Shown here: positions 46,062 through 56,810 of the stretch, in pieces
How positions within the stretch are numbered: position 1 is the first letter of the stretch
Layout: each line of letters opens with the position of its first letter
NCBI GenBank assembly: GCA_039583875.1
Contig: CM077163.1
Coordinates: 228,834,646-228,898,645 of the forward strand
Direction of reading: 5' to 3'
DNA from: Platanthera guangdongensis
Taxonomy: Eukaryota > Streptophyta > Magnoliopsida > Asparagales > Orchidaceae
DNA length: 64,000 bases
Made by a program: the position numbers and the translations under genes
The notes under the pieces: generated by a model
Told to the model about the DNA's origin: nothing
What the model saw: the letters and a program-made list of their open reading frames with translations, nothing else
Databases searched by the model: none

Positions 46062-46960
46062 TTTCTAAGTCCATGTGTCGACACCCAGAAGAAAAGTGTC
46101 GACACTTAAGAAGGCTTGTGTCGACACCTAGAGAAGTAGTGTCGAAACTTGGAGTAATTGTGTCGACACCAGGAATGTAGAGTCGATACCAGAAGAAAAG
46201 TGTCGACACATACAGGAAGTGTCGACACTCAATGAAGAAATGTCTACATAATCAGTGTCGACACTTAGAAGCAGTGTCGACACCCAGAGGAACTTTGTCG
46301 ACATCAAAAGTGTCGACACTAGGAGGCTGTGTCGACACTCAGCAAATTTCAACAAAGTTCAAGTACAAGTGTCGACACTAGGAGGCTGTGTCGACACTCA
46401 GCATATTTCAACAAAGTTCAAGTACAAGTGTCGACACTAGGAGGCTGTGTCGACACTCAGCAAATTTCAACAAAGTCTAAGTACAAGTGTCGACACAAAG
46501 GAGATGTGTCGACACTCAGCCAAAGTCTTAACACATGAAGAATGTGTCGACACAAAGGAGATGTGTCGACACTCAGCCAAAGTCTCAACATATGAAGAAT
46601 GTGTCGACACAAAGGAGATGTGTCGACACTCAGTAAAAAGTATCAACATAGAAGGCATGTGTCGACACCAAGGAAATGTGTCGACACTTAGCAAGTATCA
46701 ACACAAGAAGATGTGTCGACACAAAGGAGTTGTGTCGACACTTAATAGAAATCAACTAAGTATCAAAGAAGAAGGACTTGTGTCGACACACAGGATTAGT
46801 GTCGACACATTCTGAAGAAGCAGTGTCGAGAAGTAATTTCTACAATACAAGGAGTTGTGTCGACACCATGAAGGCTAGTGTCGACACTTAGTTTACTTGT
46901 GTCGACACTTAGTCTATCAGTGTCGACACTTAAAGACTGACTGTCTCGACACTTTCAGAC
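46062..46960 (+). repeat. GTGTCGACAC dyad array in the LTR U3
   Basis: About 30 copies of the perfect palindrome GTGTCGACAC (some with one change) at spacings of roughly 18-45 bp. Inside the array, larger units of about 60 bp are repeated: three copies with AAATTTCAACAAAGTTCAAG (46330-46480) and three with ACAAAGGAGATGTGTCGACA (46490-46640). The array ends about 120 bp before the TATA box. Confidence 0.92.
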
Positions 46961-47085
46961 AGTTACAGAAAATTCAAGAAGTGACTGGATGACTTGACAG
47001 CTGTCATTCCAGCCGGTCTACTGCAACTGTCAGAGCTGTCAGAAAGTTGTTAGAAACCGGAACAACCGGTTACCTTGGAGAAAGT

Positions 47086-47095
47086 CTATATAAAG
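47086..47095 (+). promoter_or_regulatory. TATA box of the SIRE-like LTR
   Basis: CTATATAAAG, downstream of the dyad array. Probable core promoter of the genomic RNA. Confidence 0.65.
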
Positions 47096-47962
47096 ACCCT
47101 TCTCCTTCGACAGGATTAATGAATTAAGAAGAGCAATGAATCATTGAAGTACAACACAACAAGAAGAAGACCTTCAAGTGAAGATCTAAGAAGTTGGAGA
47201 GAGAGAGCTCCTTCCAAGAAGACAGCTGTTGAACCAGGCTGTGAAGAAAAGATTCAGATTGAGATCTGATTCTTAAGTCAGCAGTGATTGAAGATCATCT
47301 GCATAGAGAATCCACTCTACTGTGTTCTAATTCAAGAAGCTTTGAAGAAAACCAAGGGAGGTTGATCTCAGCAAAGTTCTTTCAAGAACTCTTCAAGAAA
47401 CCAGACAACTCTTCTCCCTCAATCAGAGTTGTGGTTATATACTTTGTAATTTTAATTTCTTGTAGGATCCTAAGGGATCTGAGTTGTAAGCCTGAAATTA
47501 TAAAGGCTGAGTGGTAGGGCCTGTGTGCCTGAGTGTAGGAGATTCATTTCTCTGAGTGTAGGCCTTGTTGAGGGCTGAGTGTAGGCCTTGTTGAAGGCTG
47601 AGTGTAGGTCTTTGTGAAGACTGAGTGGTAGGGCTGTGTGCCTGAGTTGTAGGAGTGAGATTACTCTGAGTTGTAGGAACCTGTTTGAGGTTCTGAGCTG
47701 TAAGATCTGAGGATCTGAGGAGTAGTGGAGAAGTTTGGCCGAATCTAGTACACTACTAGATAGGCGAAGGGGGAAAGTGGATGTACCCAGACCTTGGGGA
47801 ACCACTATAAAACTGTGTGTACTCTGTGTGTGACTGATTCTGTGTTTGATGTTTAAAGTTCTGTGAATTCTATGATTAATTCTGCCTAAAAGTTTAAAAA
47901 GATTAAGGTCACCTATTCACCCCCCCCCCCCTCTAGGTGATTAGGTACAATTTCTTTCAAGT

Positions 47963-47974
47963 GGTATCAGAGCG
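47963..47974 (+). other. Primer binding site, initiator tRNA-Met type
   Basis: TGGTATCAGAGC two bases after the LTR end. Confidence 0.9.
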
Positions 47975-48049
47975 AGGTTCCTCAAAAAGGATATAACAGT
48001 CTGAGTAAAGATCCTGTTGGCAGATTCAGTATAATCAAGAATCAAGAAA

Positions 48050-50062
48050 ATGGGTTCAACTGAGAATCACAAAGAGCTAGGATCCATGAAGTTGCCAATC
48101 TGTAGAAAGGAGATTTTTGGCATTTGGAAAGAAAAGGTTAGACTATTTATGTAAGCCTCTGACCCTAGAATCTATATCACAGTCAAAGAAGGGTCATATG
48201 TGCCAATGAAAGTATCTGTCCTGGATGCAAATCAGAGAACTCCTAAGGACTATTCAGAGATGACTAAAGATGAGATTATTCTGGCCACTATGGACAAGAG
48301 GGCTCAAAATATTATTGTAAGTGCAATAGATGATGCCACATTTCAGAATTTGATACATTGTAAAACATCAAAGAAAATGTGGGACACACAGATAGTCTAT
48401 ATGGAGGGTTCAGAAGAGATAAGACAAGACAGGAAGTCTTTGTTAAACCAAGAGTATGAGAGCTTCAGACAAGGAAGGTCTGATAGCATAACTGAGTGCT
48501 ACAAGAAATTCTATAGGATAGTTAATGAGTTAATGTCCTATGGAAGAGAATTCAGCAATTATGAGCTGAATGATAAGTTCTTGAGATCCCTAACTAAAGA
48601 CTGGGATACTAAGATTTGTGTCATAAGGGAAATGACCAAATTAGCAGACATTCCTCCTCCAACATTGTTTGGAAAACTGTTATCATATGAGATGCAGTTA
48701 ATGGTAAGGAAGGAGGAGGAGAAGACTACAAGAGTTGAGCACAAAGAAAGAGCTGTGGCTTTCAAGACTGAAGCCACTAGGAAATATAAAAGCAAGTCTC
48801 CATCTCCACCTCCAAAAGTTGCTGAGACAGAGACAGATGAGTCAGAAAGCAAGAATTCTGAAAGTAATGAGAGTGATGAAAACTTTGCAGCTTTCACTAG
48901 ACATTTTCAGAAGTTTCTAAAGAAGAAACAGTGGAGGTCTAAGTCATCCACTTCACAGAAGTCATCAAAGAATGACAGGAGAAAGCCCAAGTCAAGTAAA
49001 ACTACATCTTCAAAGATAGTTTGTTATTATTGTAACAGATAGGGACATGTTGTTGCTGACTGTCCAAAGAAGAGGAAAGAGTCAACTGATAAGAAGAAGA
49101 CTCAGATCAATGGCAAAAAGGAAAGGTCCTTTGTTGCTAAGAAGGATAAAAGTCTGTCTGATATGTCTTCTTTAGAAACTGATTCAGAAGCTGAAGCTTA
49201 TATTGGACTGTTTGCTGAAGAAGTGGAAGATGAGTTCATCCAGTTAATGAACTCTATATATGAGCATGAGGACAATCAGTGCCAGGGACTGATGGCCTTA
49301 TCAGAAGGAAACAAAATCCAGGATCAGTCTGAACCAAGTCAGGTACAAAATTGTTCTGCTAGTTCAATTTCTAGTACTGAGTCAGATTCAGATACATCAG
49401 CATCAAGTGATGTTAGTGGATCTGAATCTGAAGGATACATTCATCAGTTGATTGATTAATATAGAGTAGTGTTGCAGGCTTTGAAGAAAAGCAAACTCTT
49501 GGCCAAAACTCAGGCTAAGGAGATTGTCAGTCTTAAAGTTGCTGCAACAGATTTTGACAAGTTGCTTGATCAGAAATTAAATGAAATAGCCAGACTGAAG
49601 CACATTACTGTTATTCAGATGGGGACTATAACATTTAAAAATGATTAAATTAGAAATCTGGAGATTAGTCTTCAGAAAGAGAGAGATATTGTTGCAAGTT
49701 TTTCTAAACCAAAGTCTGTTTTACCTTTGATAGATGAATTTGTACATCAAAAGGGTAAAACTGGATTGGGGTTTACAAAACCTGCCAGGACAGTACAGTC
49801 CAAGTCTAAGGGCAAAGCCCCAGTACTCAACAAGAAGCCTGCTGTAGATAAAACAGCCAGGGTTGTACCTAAACAAAGGTACAACAGATTTGAGTGCTGG
49901 TGTTGTGGCAAGGTAGTCCACTTTGCCATAGACTGTTGGCACAATTCAAGTGTCAAGGAGAGTAGCAAACTGCCTGCTAGAAAATCTACATGTAGTTTTG
50001 TCAAGAGTCAGACTAACTTGCACCAAGGACCCAAGAAGTTTTTGGGTTCTAAGGTTAAGTAA
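48050..50062 (+). pseudogene. SIRE-like Copia gag
   Basis: A single frame from the ATG at 48050, with stops at 48152, 49040, 49457, 49646 and 50060 but no frameshift. It contains the UBN2-type Gag core (LTKDWDTKICVIREM; FGKLLSYEMQL), a first zinc knuckle (CYYCNR, stop, GHVVADC), acidic and serine-rich spacers, a coiled-coil-like stretch, and a second knuckle, CWCCGKVVHFAIDC. Two knuckles and this length are typical of SIRE/Maximus Gag. The stops at 48152 and 49040 fit CAA/CAG to TAA/TAG changes. Confidence 0.85.
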
Positions 50063-50068
50063 TCTGTT

Positions 50069-51511
50069 TTGCGGGTAAGTCCAAGTGGCCATGCCCCAAT
50101 ATGGTACTTGGATAGTGGATGTTCCAGGCACATGACTGGAACTAGGGGATTGCTGAAGGACTATATACCAATCAAGGATGGTCCTAAAGTCACCTTTGGT
50201 GGTTCTGAAAAAGGAATCATCAAAGGATTTGGTAACATTTCTAGCAACCTTATTACAATTACTCAAGTGGCTTATGTTAAAGGTTTGAAACACAACCTCA
50301 TTAGTATAAGTCAGCTGAGTGATTTAGGATATGACATCTCATTTGTCAAAGATGGTTGTCATATCAGGAGGTCAAATGATCAAAAGATCATTCTGACAGG
50401 TTATAGGAAGAGAAATGTCTATTGTCTAGACATTATGTGTGAGAATAATGTTGCTCCTGTGTGTCTTGTAGCTGATGAGAAAGTCTCTCATTGTGTCAAA
50501 TGGCACAAGAGACTAGCCCATCTTAACTATAAGACAATTAGTCAACTCTATAGTAAAGAGTTAGTGAGGAATGGTCCTCAGGTTAAGTGTATTAAGGATG
50601 GGATATGCTCAGCTTGTCAAAAGGGCAAGCAGACCAGATCCACCTTTAATAGCATTGAGAACAAAGATGCTGTGAGGTGCTTATACCTCTTGCATATGGA
50701 TCTTTTTGGTCCTATGCCAGTTCACAGCCTAGGTAGGAAGGTGTACACATTTGTGGTTGTAGATGACTACTCAAGGTTTTCCTGGGTGTTCTTCCTAAGG
50801 CAAAAATCTGAAACACCTAGTATCTTTTATAGTTTTGTCAAACAAATTCAGAATGAGTTAGACAGTACAGTGGTCAAAATAAGAAGTGACCATGGTACTG
50901 AATTCCAGTCTGATAGTATGACAAAGCTATGTGAAGAGTTTGGGATATTTCAGAAATTTTCCTCACCAAGAACACCTTAGCAAAATGGTATTGCTGAAAG
51001 GAAAAATAGAACCTTGATAGAGGCTGGTAGAACCTTATTGAGTGACACATCTCTTCCAGAATATTTCTGGGCTGAGGCAGTTAATACTGCATGTCATGTG
51101 ATCAATAGGGCTACTATCACCAAGAGCCACAATAAGACCCCCTATGAGATTGTGAAGGGCAGAAAACCAAATCTATCTTATTTCAGGATCTTTGGTTGTA
51201 AATGATATATACTTAACAATTGTAAGTCTTATTTAATCAAGTTTGCTGCCAAATCCCAAGAGGGGATCTTTGTTGGGTACAGCAACAATAGTAAGGCTTA
51301 TAGGGTCTACAACTTGACTACTCAAGTTGTAGAAGAGTCAGTACATGTAGTGTTTGATGAAGCTAGACTCATTAACAATGAATTGTCTAGAAGTGTTTGC
51401 AGCTCTATAGGTGTGACTGAGAAGATGGACAAACTTACTATTGAAGAAGGATCTACTGCAAGTCAGCATGTGGATGATAGTGGCTGCTGTCTAGGGGGAG
51501 TACACATCTAG
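50069..51511 (+). pseudogene. SIRE-like Copia protease-integrase
   Basis: The frame continues from gag. Protease WYLDSGCSRHMTG is intact near 50103-50141. Pre-integrase WHKRLAHLN .. CSACQKGK follows. The integrase core has HMDLFGP and IRSDHGTEF with both aspartates, and NGIAERKNRTL with the glutamate, after a stop at 50978 where the conserved PQQNG motif should be. More stops at 51203 and 51509. Homology ends at the integrase C-terminal region. No RT motif appears before the extra ORF. Confidence 0.85.
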
Positions 51512-51514
51512 GAA

Positions 51515-51845
51515 GTCTGTGTCGACACTTCAGAGAATTAGTCTCGACACATGCAGTGTAGGTGTCGACACATCCAAGGTGATGTCGACACTTAAGATTT
51601 ACATAGGATTAGTCTAGTAAAGTCTCGACTAAGTGTCGAGCTAAGTGGTGTCGACACATATACAAGTGTCGACACATATATTCTGTCGACTTTACTTGTG
51701 TCGACACATAGTTGTCGAGACATTATAAGTCTGTGTCGACACTTTTCAACAGTGTCGACACAATTTAAGTATTTTGACGCGCCCTTTCATCTTCGATTCT
51801 AGAAAGGTATAAATAGGTTTTCGCCATTGTTTGTCGACACGCTCA
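51515..51845 (+). repeat. Internal GTGTCGACAC array before the extra ORF
   Basis: About eight exact or near-exact GTGTCGACAC sites plus half sites (GTCGAC, TGTCGAGAC) lie between the integrase remnant and the TATA box at 51806. It is the same motif as in the LTR. Confidence 0.88.
51806..51817 (+). promoter_or_regulatory. TATA box of the extra ORF
   Basis: GGTATAAATAGG, about 100 bp before the ATG at 51916 and next to the dyad array. This suggests a separate promoter for the extra ORF. Confidence 0.6.
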
Positions 51846-51915
51846 CCAAAGTTTCGAGACCAAACTTGTGTGTCGACATCTCTATTCTCTAAATTCAAAA
51901 TTTCTTCAAACTCTA

Positions 51916-54115
51916 ATGGCGCCCAAGCTAGAAGAGAACATAAATGAAGGATATGAGCTCGTGCTTCACGCCTTTGATGACGCGGAACCTGAAATCAAAG
52001 GTGTAGTAACCCTAATAACAGAGACTGGGTTAGAATTTCTTGTTTCAGAACCGATCAAGATATGGAAGAAGGAAGTCCTCGAATTTTTGAATGGAGCAAC
52101 TCTAGATGAATCAGGACTCAAGATTAGGTCCAGAGTTCATGGGGCAAAGGTGAAGGTCTCTCATAAGAGTCTAAGAAAAGTTCTTCAACTACCAAGGACA
52201 AAGGAAGAGGAAGATGTATCAGTTTCTAAGACTCGAGAGGCATTGAGCTGGTGTGGATTTGATTCTAACCTGAAGATAGGATCTGTATTCAACTGAAAAG
52301 GAATGAACATGTAGGGCAAATTCTTATCTGAAATTGTTGGCAAGGTCATCCTGAGCAAACCTGGAGGACATGATAGAATATCTGCTCATATGTTCAGTCT
52401 AATGACAAGAATTATCTTCAAACTAGATACTGATTGGTCTACAGTTATGTTTGAAAAGATAAAAGAGAGTATGAAGAAGCCCAATCTGGGTAGAATACTG
52501 AGTTTATATCTAGCTGGAAGTATTCCAGATGTGATGAACCAAGCTGCAGGTTCCAAGATCAATCACATGAGGAGAATGAATTTGCGAATCTTCTCTAGGT
52601 GGGATCGAGTATTGACCAAATAAATGCCTACTCCAGAGAAGGAAACACCCCAGAAAAAGAAGAAGAAGACAACCCATGTGACTCAGGAATCCTCCAGCAG
52701 CTCTGAAGAGCAAGTAGTATTTAGTTCTGATGATGAACAAGGAAGGAATGTTGGACAGTCTCCAGCAAGACAAGAAGAAGCTCAGAGGTAGGGAGAGCTA
52801 CCCTCAGCTAGCCCAGTTCACCTGGATCCACTCCAGGGGGAGCCTCTACTGGTGGATGAGCCAACTCTCTTAGAGAGTGAAAGGGCTACCCAAACTATAC
52901 TTGAGGTAATAACTGAAATCAACCAATTAGATTTCCCTATTGAGAATGAAGTTATGACTGACACATTATCTGATGTTAATCAGCAACCTCAGATTCTTAG
53001 TCAACCTCAGGATGTTGTCATGAAGGACACATCTGTAGCTGATAAAGAAGTATTAGATGCTCCTGAGCAAAGAGATTCACCAAGTCAACCTCAACAAGAG
53101 TTTACACTGGAAGAGTTGTTCCCAGACTTAATACAGATTGACTTTGAAGTGGAAAAAGCAGCTGTTGAGGGGGAGCAGGTAGATCTTCAGGGGGAGCAAG
53201 TTAGGTCTCAAGAAGAGACAGCAAGACAAGAACCTGAGATGCAACAGAATGTTGAGGAGTTACCTAGGAAGGATTTACCTCCTAGCCCAAAGGAAAGAGT
53301 AGATATAGCTAGCACATCTGCTTCTGAAGATGAAGAGGCTGTTAGAGCCAAGAAGAGGAAGTTTCAGGTCTTCAAAAGAAGAAGCCAGACTTACAAAAAG
53401 GCTTCACAAACCATTGCACCACAGCCTACCACCACTACTGATTATAGTTCACTGCTGCTAGCATTGCAAATCAAGCTAGATGACCAAAGGCAAGCTCTGG
53501 AAAAGTATGTAGATGAAGGGCATAAGTCAGTCCAATTTGATCTGGCACAAGATATCAAATCTATCAGATTTGAAGTAAATCAAAACAAGAAGGAGATGAC
53601 TGACTGTTTTCATAAAGGAGGAAATGCAGTTATCTATTTGGCTACACATCAAGAGAATATTAAGACTCAAGTGGATGACATGGCTGTCAAACAAGGATAT
53701 GTACTGGAGAATCAGATAAGAATGAATGATAATCTAACAACTTCCCATAATGCCATTGTCACTGAGATAAAGAATATAGCCACCGCCCAACCTGCAGAGA
53801 GTGCAACTGCCAAAGCTGAGTTTGATAAGAAATTCCAGGAAAGCCTGACTGCTTTTAAGACTGTTCTTGAAACTTCTCAGAAGGCCATTGCAGAACAACT
53901 TCAGAAGTTTAAACCCTTCTATAAGGATGGAGTTAATTATCTGAATCATCAAATAAGATTCCAGAAAGATGATCTTAAGGATCACATTGTTAGAGAAGTC
54001 ATAAAGGGGGAGAGGGTGTTAGTCAAAGCCAGCTCTGATCATGCCAAATGGATTTCAAATTCCATCAGAGCCACCATTGGATATCCTCCATTATGTGATG
54101 ATGATAATGTTGCAG
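51916..54115 (+). pseudogene. Extra ORF of the SIRE-like element, first part
   Basis: The ATG at 51916 (MAPKLEENINEGYEL) opens one frame to 54115, where the Tekay element is inserted. Stops at 52294, 52312, 52621 and 52789 interrupt it; the first two fit TGG-to-TGA and CAG-to-TAG. The N-terminal third (VHGAKVKVSHKSLRKVLQLP, then PGGHDRISAHMFSLMTRI) resembles the domain of 'putative plant transposon proteins' found beside LTR elements. A KKKKK stretch, an acidic middle (53100-53330), a basic RAKKRKFQVFKRR block and long helical, coiled-coil-like sequence (53450-54010) follow. I see no signal peptide or membrane segment, so nothing supports an envelope role. Confidence 0.6.
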
Positions 54116-56412
54116 TGTAACGCCCCGAAACTCAAAATAGCGACGGAGGACATTTTGGGCCAATTTTGGGTTCTGGCTGCAGGCACACGGCCTGGGACAC
54201 GGGCGTGTCCCAGGGCGTGTCAAGCTTGTGTCGACACTCAGTCGGGAAGTCGACATTTTGGTCTCAACATTGTGTCGAGACTGGGCAAACGGCCTGCGAC
54301 ACGGGCGTGTCGCAGGGCGTGTCGACCCGTGTCGACACTTGGCCCGCGAAGTCGACACTTTGCGTTCGACGAAGTGTCGAGACATGGCACATGGCCTGCG
54401 ACACGTGCGTGTCGCAGGGCGTGTCGACCCGTGTCGACACTCGTCCCGGGAAGTCGACACTTTGCTCTCGACATTGTGTCGAGACAAGGCATACGGCCTA
54501 GGACACGAGTGTGTCCAAGGTCGTGTCATCAGGTCGACGATCTTCGCTCGACGAAGTGTCGAGTGTCGAGACCGTGTATACGGCCTGGAGCCCAGGCGTG
54601 TTGAGGTGACACGGGCAAGGACACGGGCGTGTCCTAGAACCTGTGCAGTGCTCGGGTTGTTTTCGAGGAAAAATGATGGGGGTACACGGCCGGCCACACG
54701 GCCGTGTCAGGTGGAACACGGGCGTGTCAGGTCGAACACGGGCGTGTTCGATACCCGTGTGTTGTTCCAGGCAATTCGATTTTGACGGCGAATGAGGCAC
54801 ACGGCCCTGGACACGGGCGTGTGCCAGGCCGTGTTCGGTCCAGATTGGGCATTTCAGTCCCGAATCAAAGCCGTTCATTTCTTTAATTGATGATCTGACG
54901 GCTGGGGGTTGTTCCTGAATGGATATACCCGGGATTGGACTTAGAAACCCTCACTTTTCATGAGTGGATATCTTTCTAAAACCTTAGAGAGAGAGGAGAG
55001 CCAAGGAATGAATAAGGAGCTAGATCCGGCCATTGGAGGAGCTTCGAAGCTCCAAATTGCGAGCCGACTCCGGATCCACGGAGGCAAAGCTAGTGCGTGC
55101 TTTTCATCCGCTTACTTTCCCATGGCGCCAAAGAGGAACGCTAGGGTAACGATTCTCTTCTTGAGCATGAGTAGCTCTCCTTCTTCGCATAGGAAGCCCG
55201 CTCTCGCGAGTTTGCGGAGAGTTGGAGGCATTCTTTTGGGTAGATATGTGAAGTCCCCGTTGTTTAGAGTCTGTAAGAGAGAACGGACATAGACATGATG
55301 TGTGAAGCCTATCCGTATGTGTTGGTCTGGATCGGTGATGTTGCATTGCATAATGCCGGAGAAGACTCCGTGCTATTGGTTGTTTTTTGGGTTTTCTACA
55401 CGGTAGATTGCAACAGGGAGCCTTGGGGATTAACCCAAAGGTGCACCCGGAAAACTGGGCGGATGCGTGATCTTGCCAACTTGGTAGCCTGAGATCCAAC
55501 TTGAACATAACCGGGTTATGTGAAATGTGATGGAAATGGGATTCGGGAGAAGTTTGACCTGCGCATATGGTTTAAATTACCGTTGCGAGCGCATATGGTT
55601 TAAATTACCGTTCCGTTGTGAGCACGGGTTAGATGGAACCGTACCCGTTCTATGTCGTTCGGATTAGAGCCGTTGGCATAGATGAGAGTCTTCAGCGGTC
55701 TATGGTTTTAATTACCGTGACCCATGCCGGGAATACAAACTGCTCATTGATTGGTCGTCCAAAGGGATGGTGGTGAGTCGGCAGACTTAGACTGCGTTCA
55801 CCGAGAATGTGCCCTTAGTGCACGGGATGTGTGGCTGTCTGAGCCTACGCCTGTGATGAAATGAATATTGTTATATATTGCCCGCTTATGCTAATGAAAT
55901 GCAGGGAAGGAGCATCGATGCCCCGAGTTGGGGGCGGGATCGTTATAATTTGGTCAGCATTGCTGACCGTTGCCTTGTTTTGCCACCGGGCGGTGGTTTG
56001 TTGTTTGCAGGTGCTGCTGGACCAAGCGGTCAATAGCGGGCTAAAGCCCTTTTTGCAAAGCCGGCCCTCGAAGGCCCAATTGGAAGTATTTACTGCTTTA
56101 TTCATGTGTGACCGGCCTGCGTGCCGTGGTTTGTAAAGCATGTAATATGAAGTGAACAATTTTTGTAAGGCCTTAAGGCTTATACTGGTGTATCTTGTAA
56201 CATTCCTATTTTGGTATTAGTGGACATTCATGCTTTAGTGCTGGGTTCTTATTTGCAACCTTTAAAAACTGCTTCCGCTAGAATGCTCTGTGTAGGACGT
56301 TGATTGGTTGGATGGTTTCCATGAGTAACCACCCGGTCTGTCTGTAGTATATGGCGTCGGGCCCCGGCCGGACATACTGCTATATGCTATGCGACAGATA
56401 TGGGGTGTTACA
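54116..56412 (+). repeat. Tekay 5' LTR
   Basis: 2297 bp, TGTAACGCCCC to GGGGTGTTACA. The first 750 bp carry the dyad arrays. The later part holds the GTTATAATTTGGTCAGC block shared with the solo LTRs. ORFs on either strand inside it are shared by both LTRs and lack known domains. Confidence 0.95.
54188..54600 (+). repeat. 102-bp tandem repeat with GTGTCGACAC and ACACGGGCGTGT dyads
   Basis: Four units with GGCCTG starting at 54189, 54291, 54393 and 54495 (period 102 bp). Each joins GACACGGGCGTGTC to GTGTCGACACT and GTCGACACTTTG, then a GTGTCGAGAC word. It is repeated in the 3' LTR at 61368-61780. More ACACGGGCGTGTC words continue to 54840. Confidence 0.9.
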
Positions 56413-56415
56413 ATT

Positions 56416-56426
56416 TGGTATCAGAC
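56416..56426 (+). other. Primer binding site, initiator tRNA-Met type, shortened match
   Basis: TGGTATCAGAC three bases after the 5' LTR; the match to iMet breaks after 10 bases. Confidence 0.75.
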
Positions 56427-56810
56427 TACTGGTTTTGGTTGGTCTTAAGATGAATTCGTGGGCGAATTCTTTTTAAGGGGTGGTGAGCACATCGTGTGCG
56501 TCATCGTTATAACAGTAAAAGAACGCATGAATGTCCACTTAGGAATGAAAATACACGTGTTTGAGGAACCTGCGTGTTCCTATAATTGTTGTTTGCAATT
56601 TATTTGGTCGCTTAACGGTGTTTTGTACCACTATAGGTCACCAGAAGTGGTGTTGGGCCGTCAGAACGCCGAGTTTCTGAGGCTAGCAGTGCTCCAGATA
56701 TTGCTCCTGCAACACCTCTATCGGCTAAGAACATACGATTGGTGGCCAAAGCAGTGTTGGCCATGATAAATGCGCAGCCTGCAAGGCAAATGTAGCAGCC
56801 CGCTCCTGCG

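Larger units (their letters stand above)
46000..47960 (+). repeat. 5' LTR of the SIRE-like Copia element (left end approximate)
   Basis: Ends ..CTTTCA two bases before the PBS. It holds, in order, the GTGTCGACAC array, a TATA box at 47086, the GAGTTGTAGG comb (47480-47720) and a 12-C run at 47920-47931. Its end matches the solo LTR at 22509 in reverse. Confidence 0.65.

Noticed and set aside
46447..46815. Open frame of 122 codons in the dyad array
   Set aside because: It is the GTGTCGACAC repeat text read in one frame, with no domain.
46062..46960. CRISPR-like array (short palindromic repeats with spacers)
   Set aside because: Spacers vary in length and are themselves duplicated; the array lies in a plant LTR next to TATA box, PBS and gag. 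No cas genes.
51916..54115. Envelope-like gene
   Set aside because: SIRE elements are often said to carry an env-like ORF, but no signal peptide, membrane segment or furin-like site is visible; the sequence looks soluble and coiled-coil.
55104..55508. Minus-strand ORF of 134 codons, repeated at 62274-62678
   Set aside because: It lies in both Tekay LTRs, has no recognised motif, and its conservation is explained by LTR duplication.
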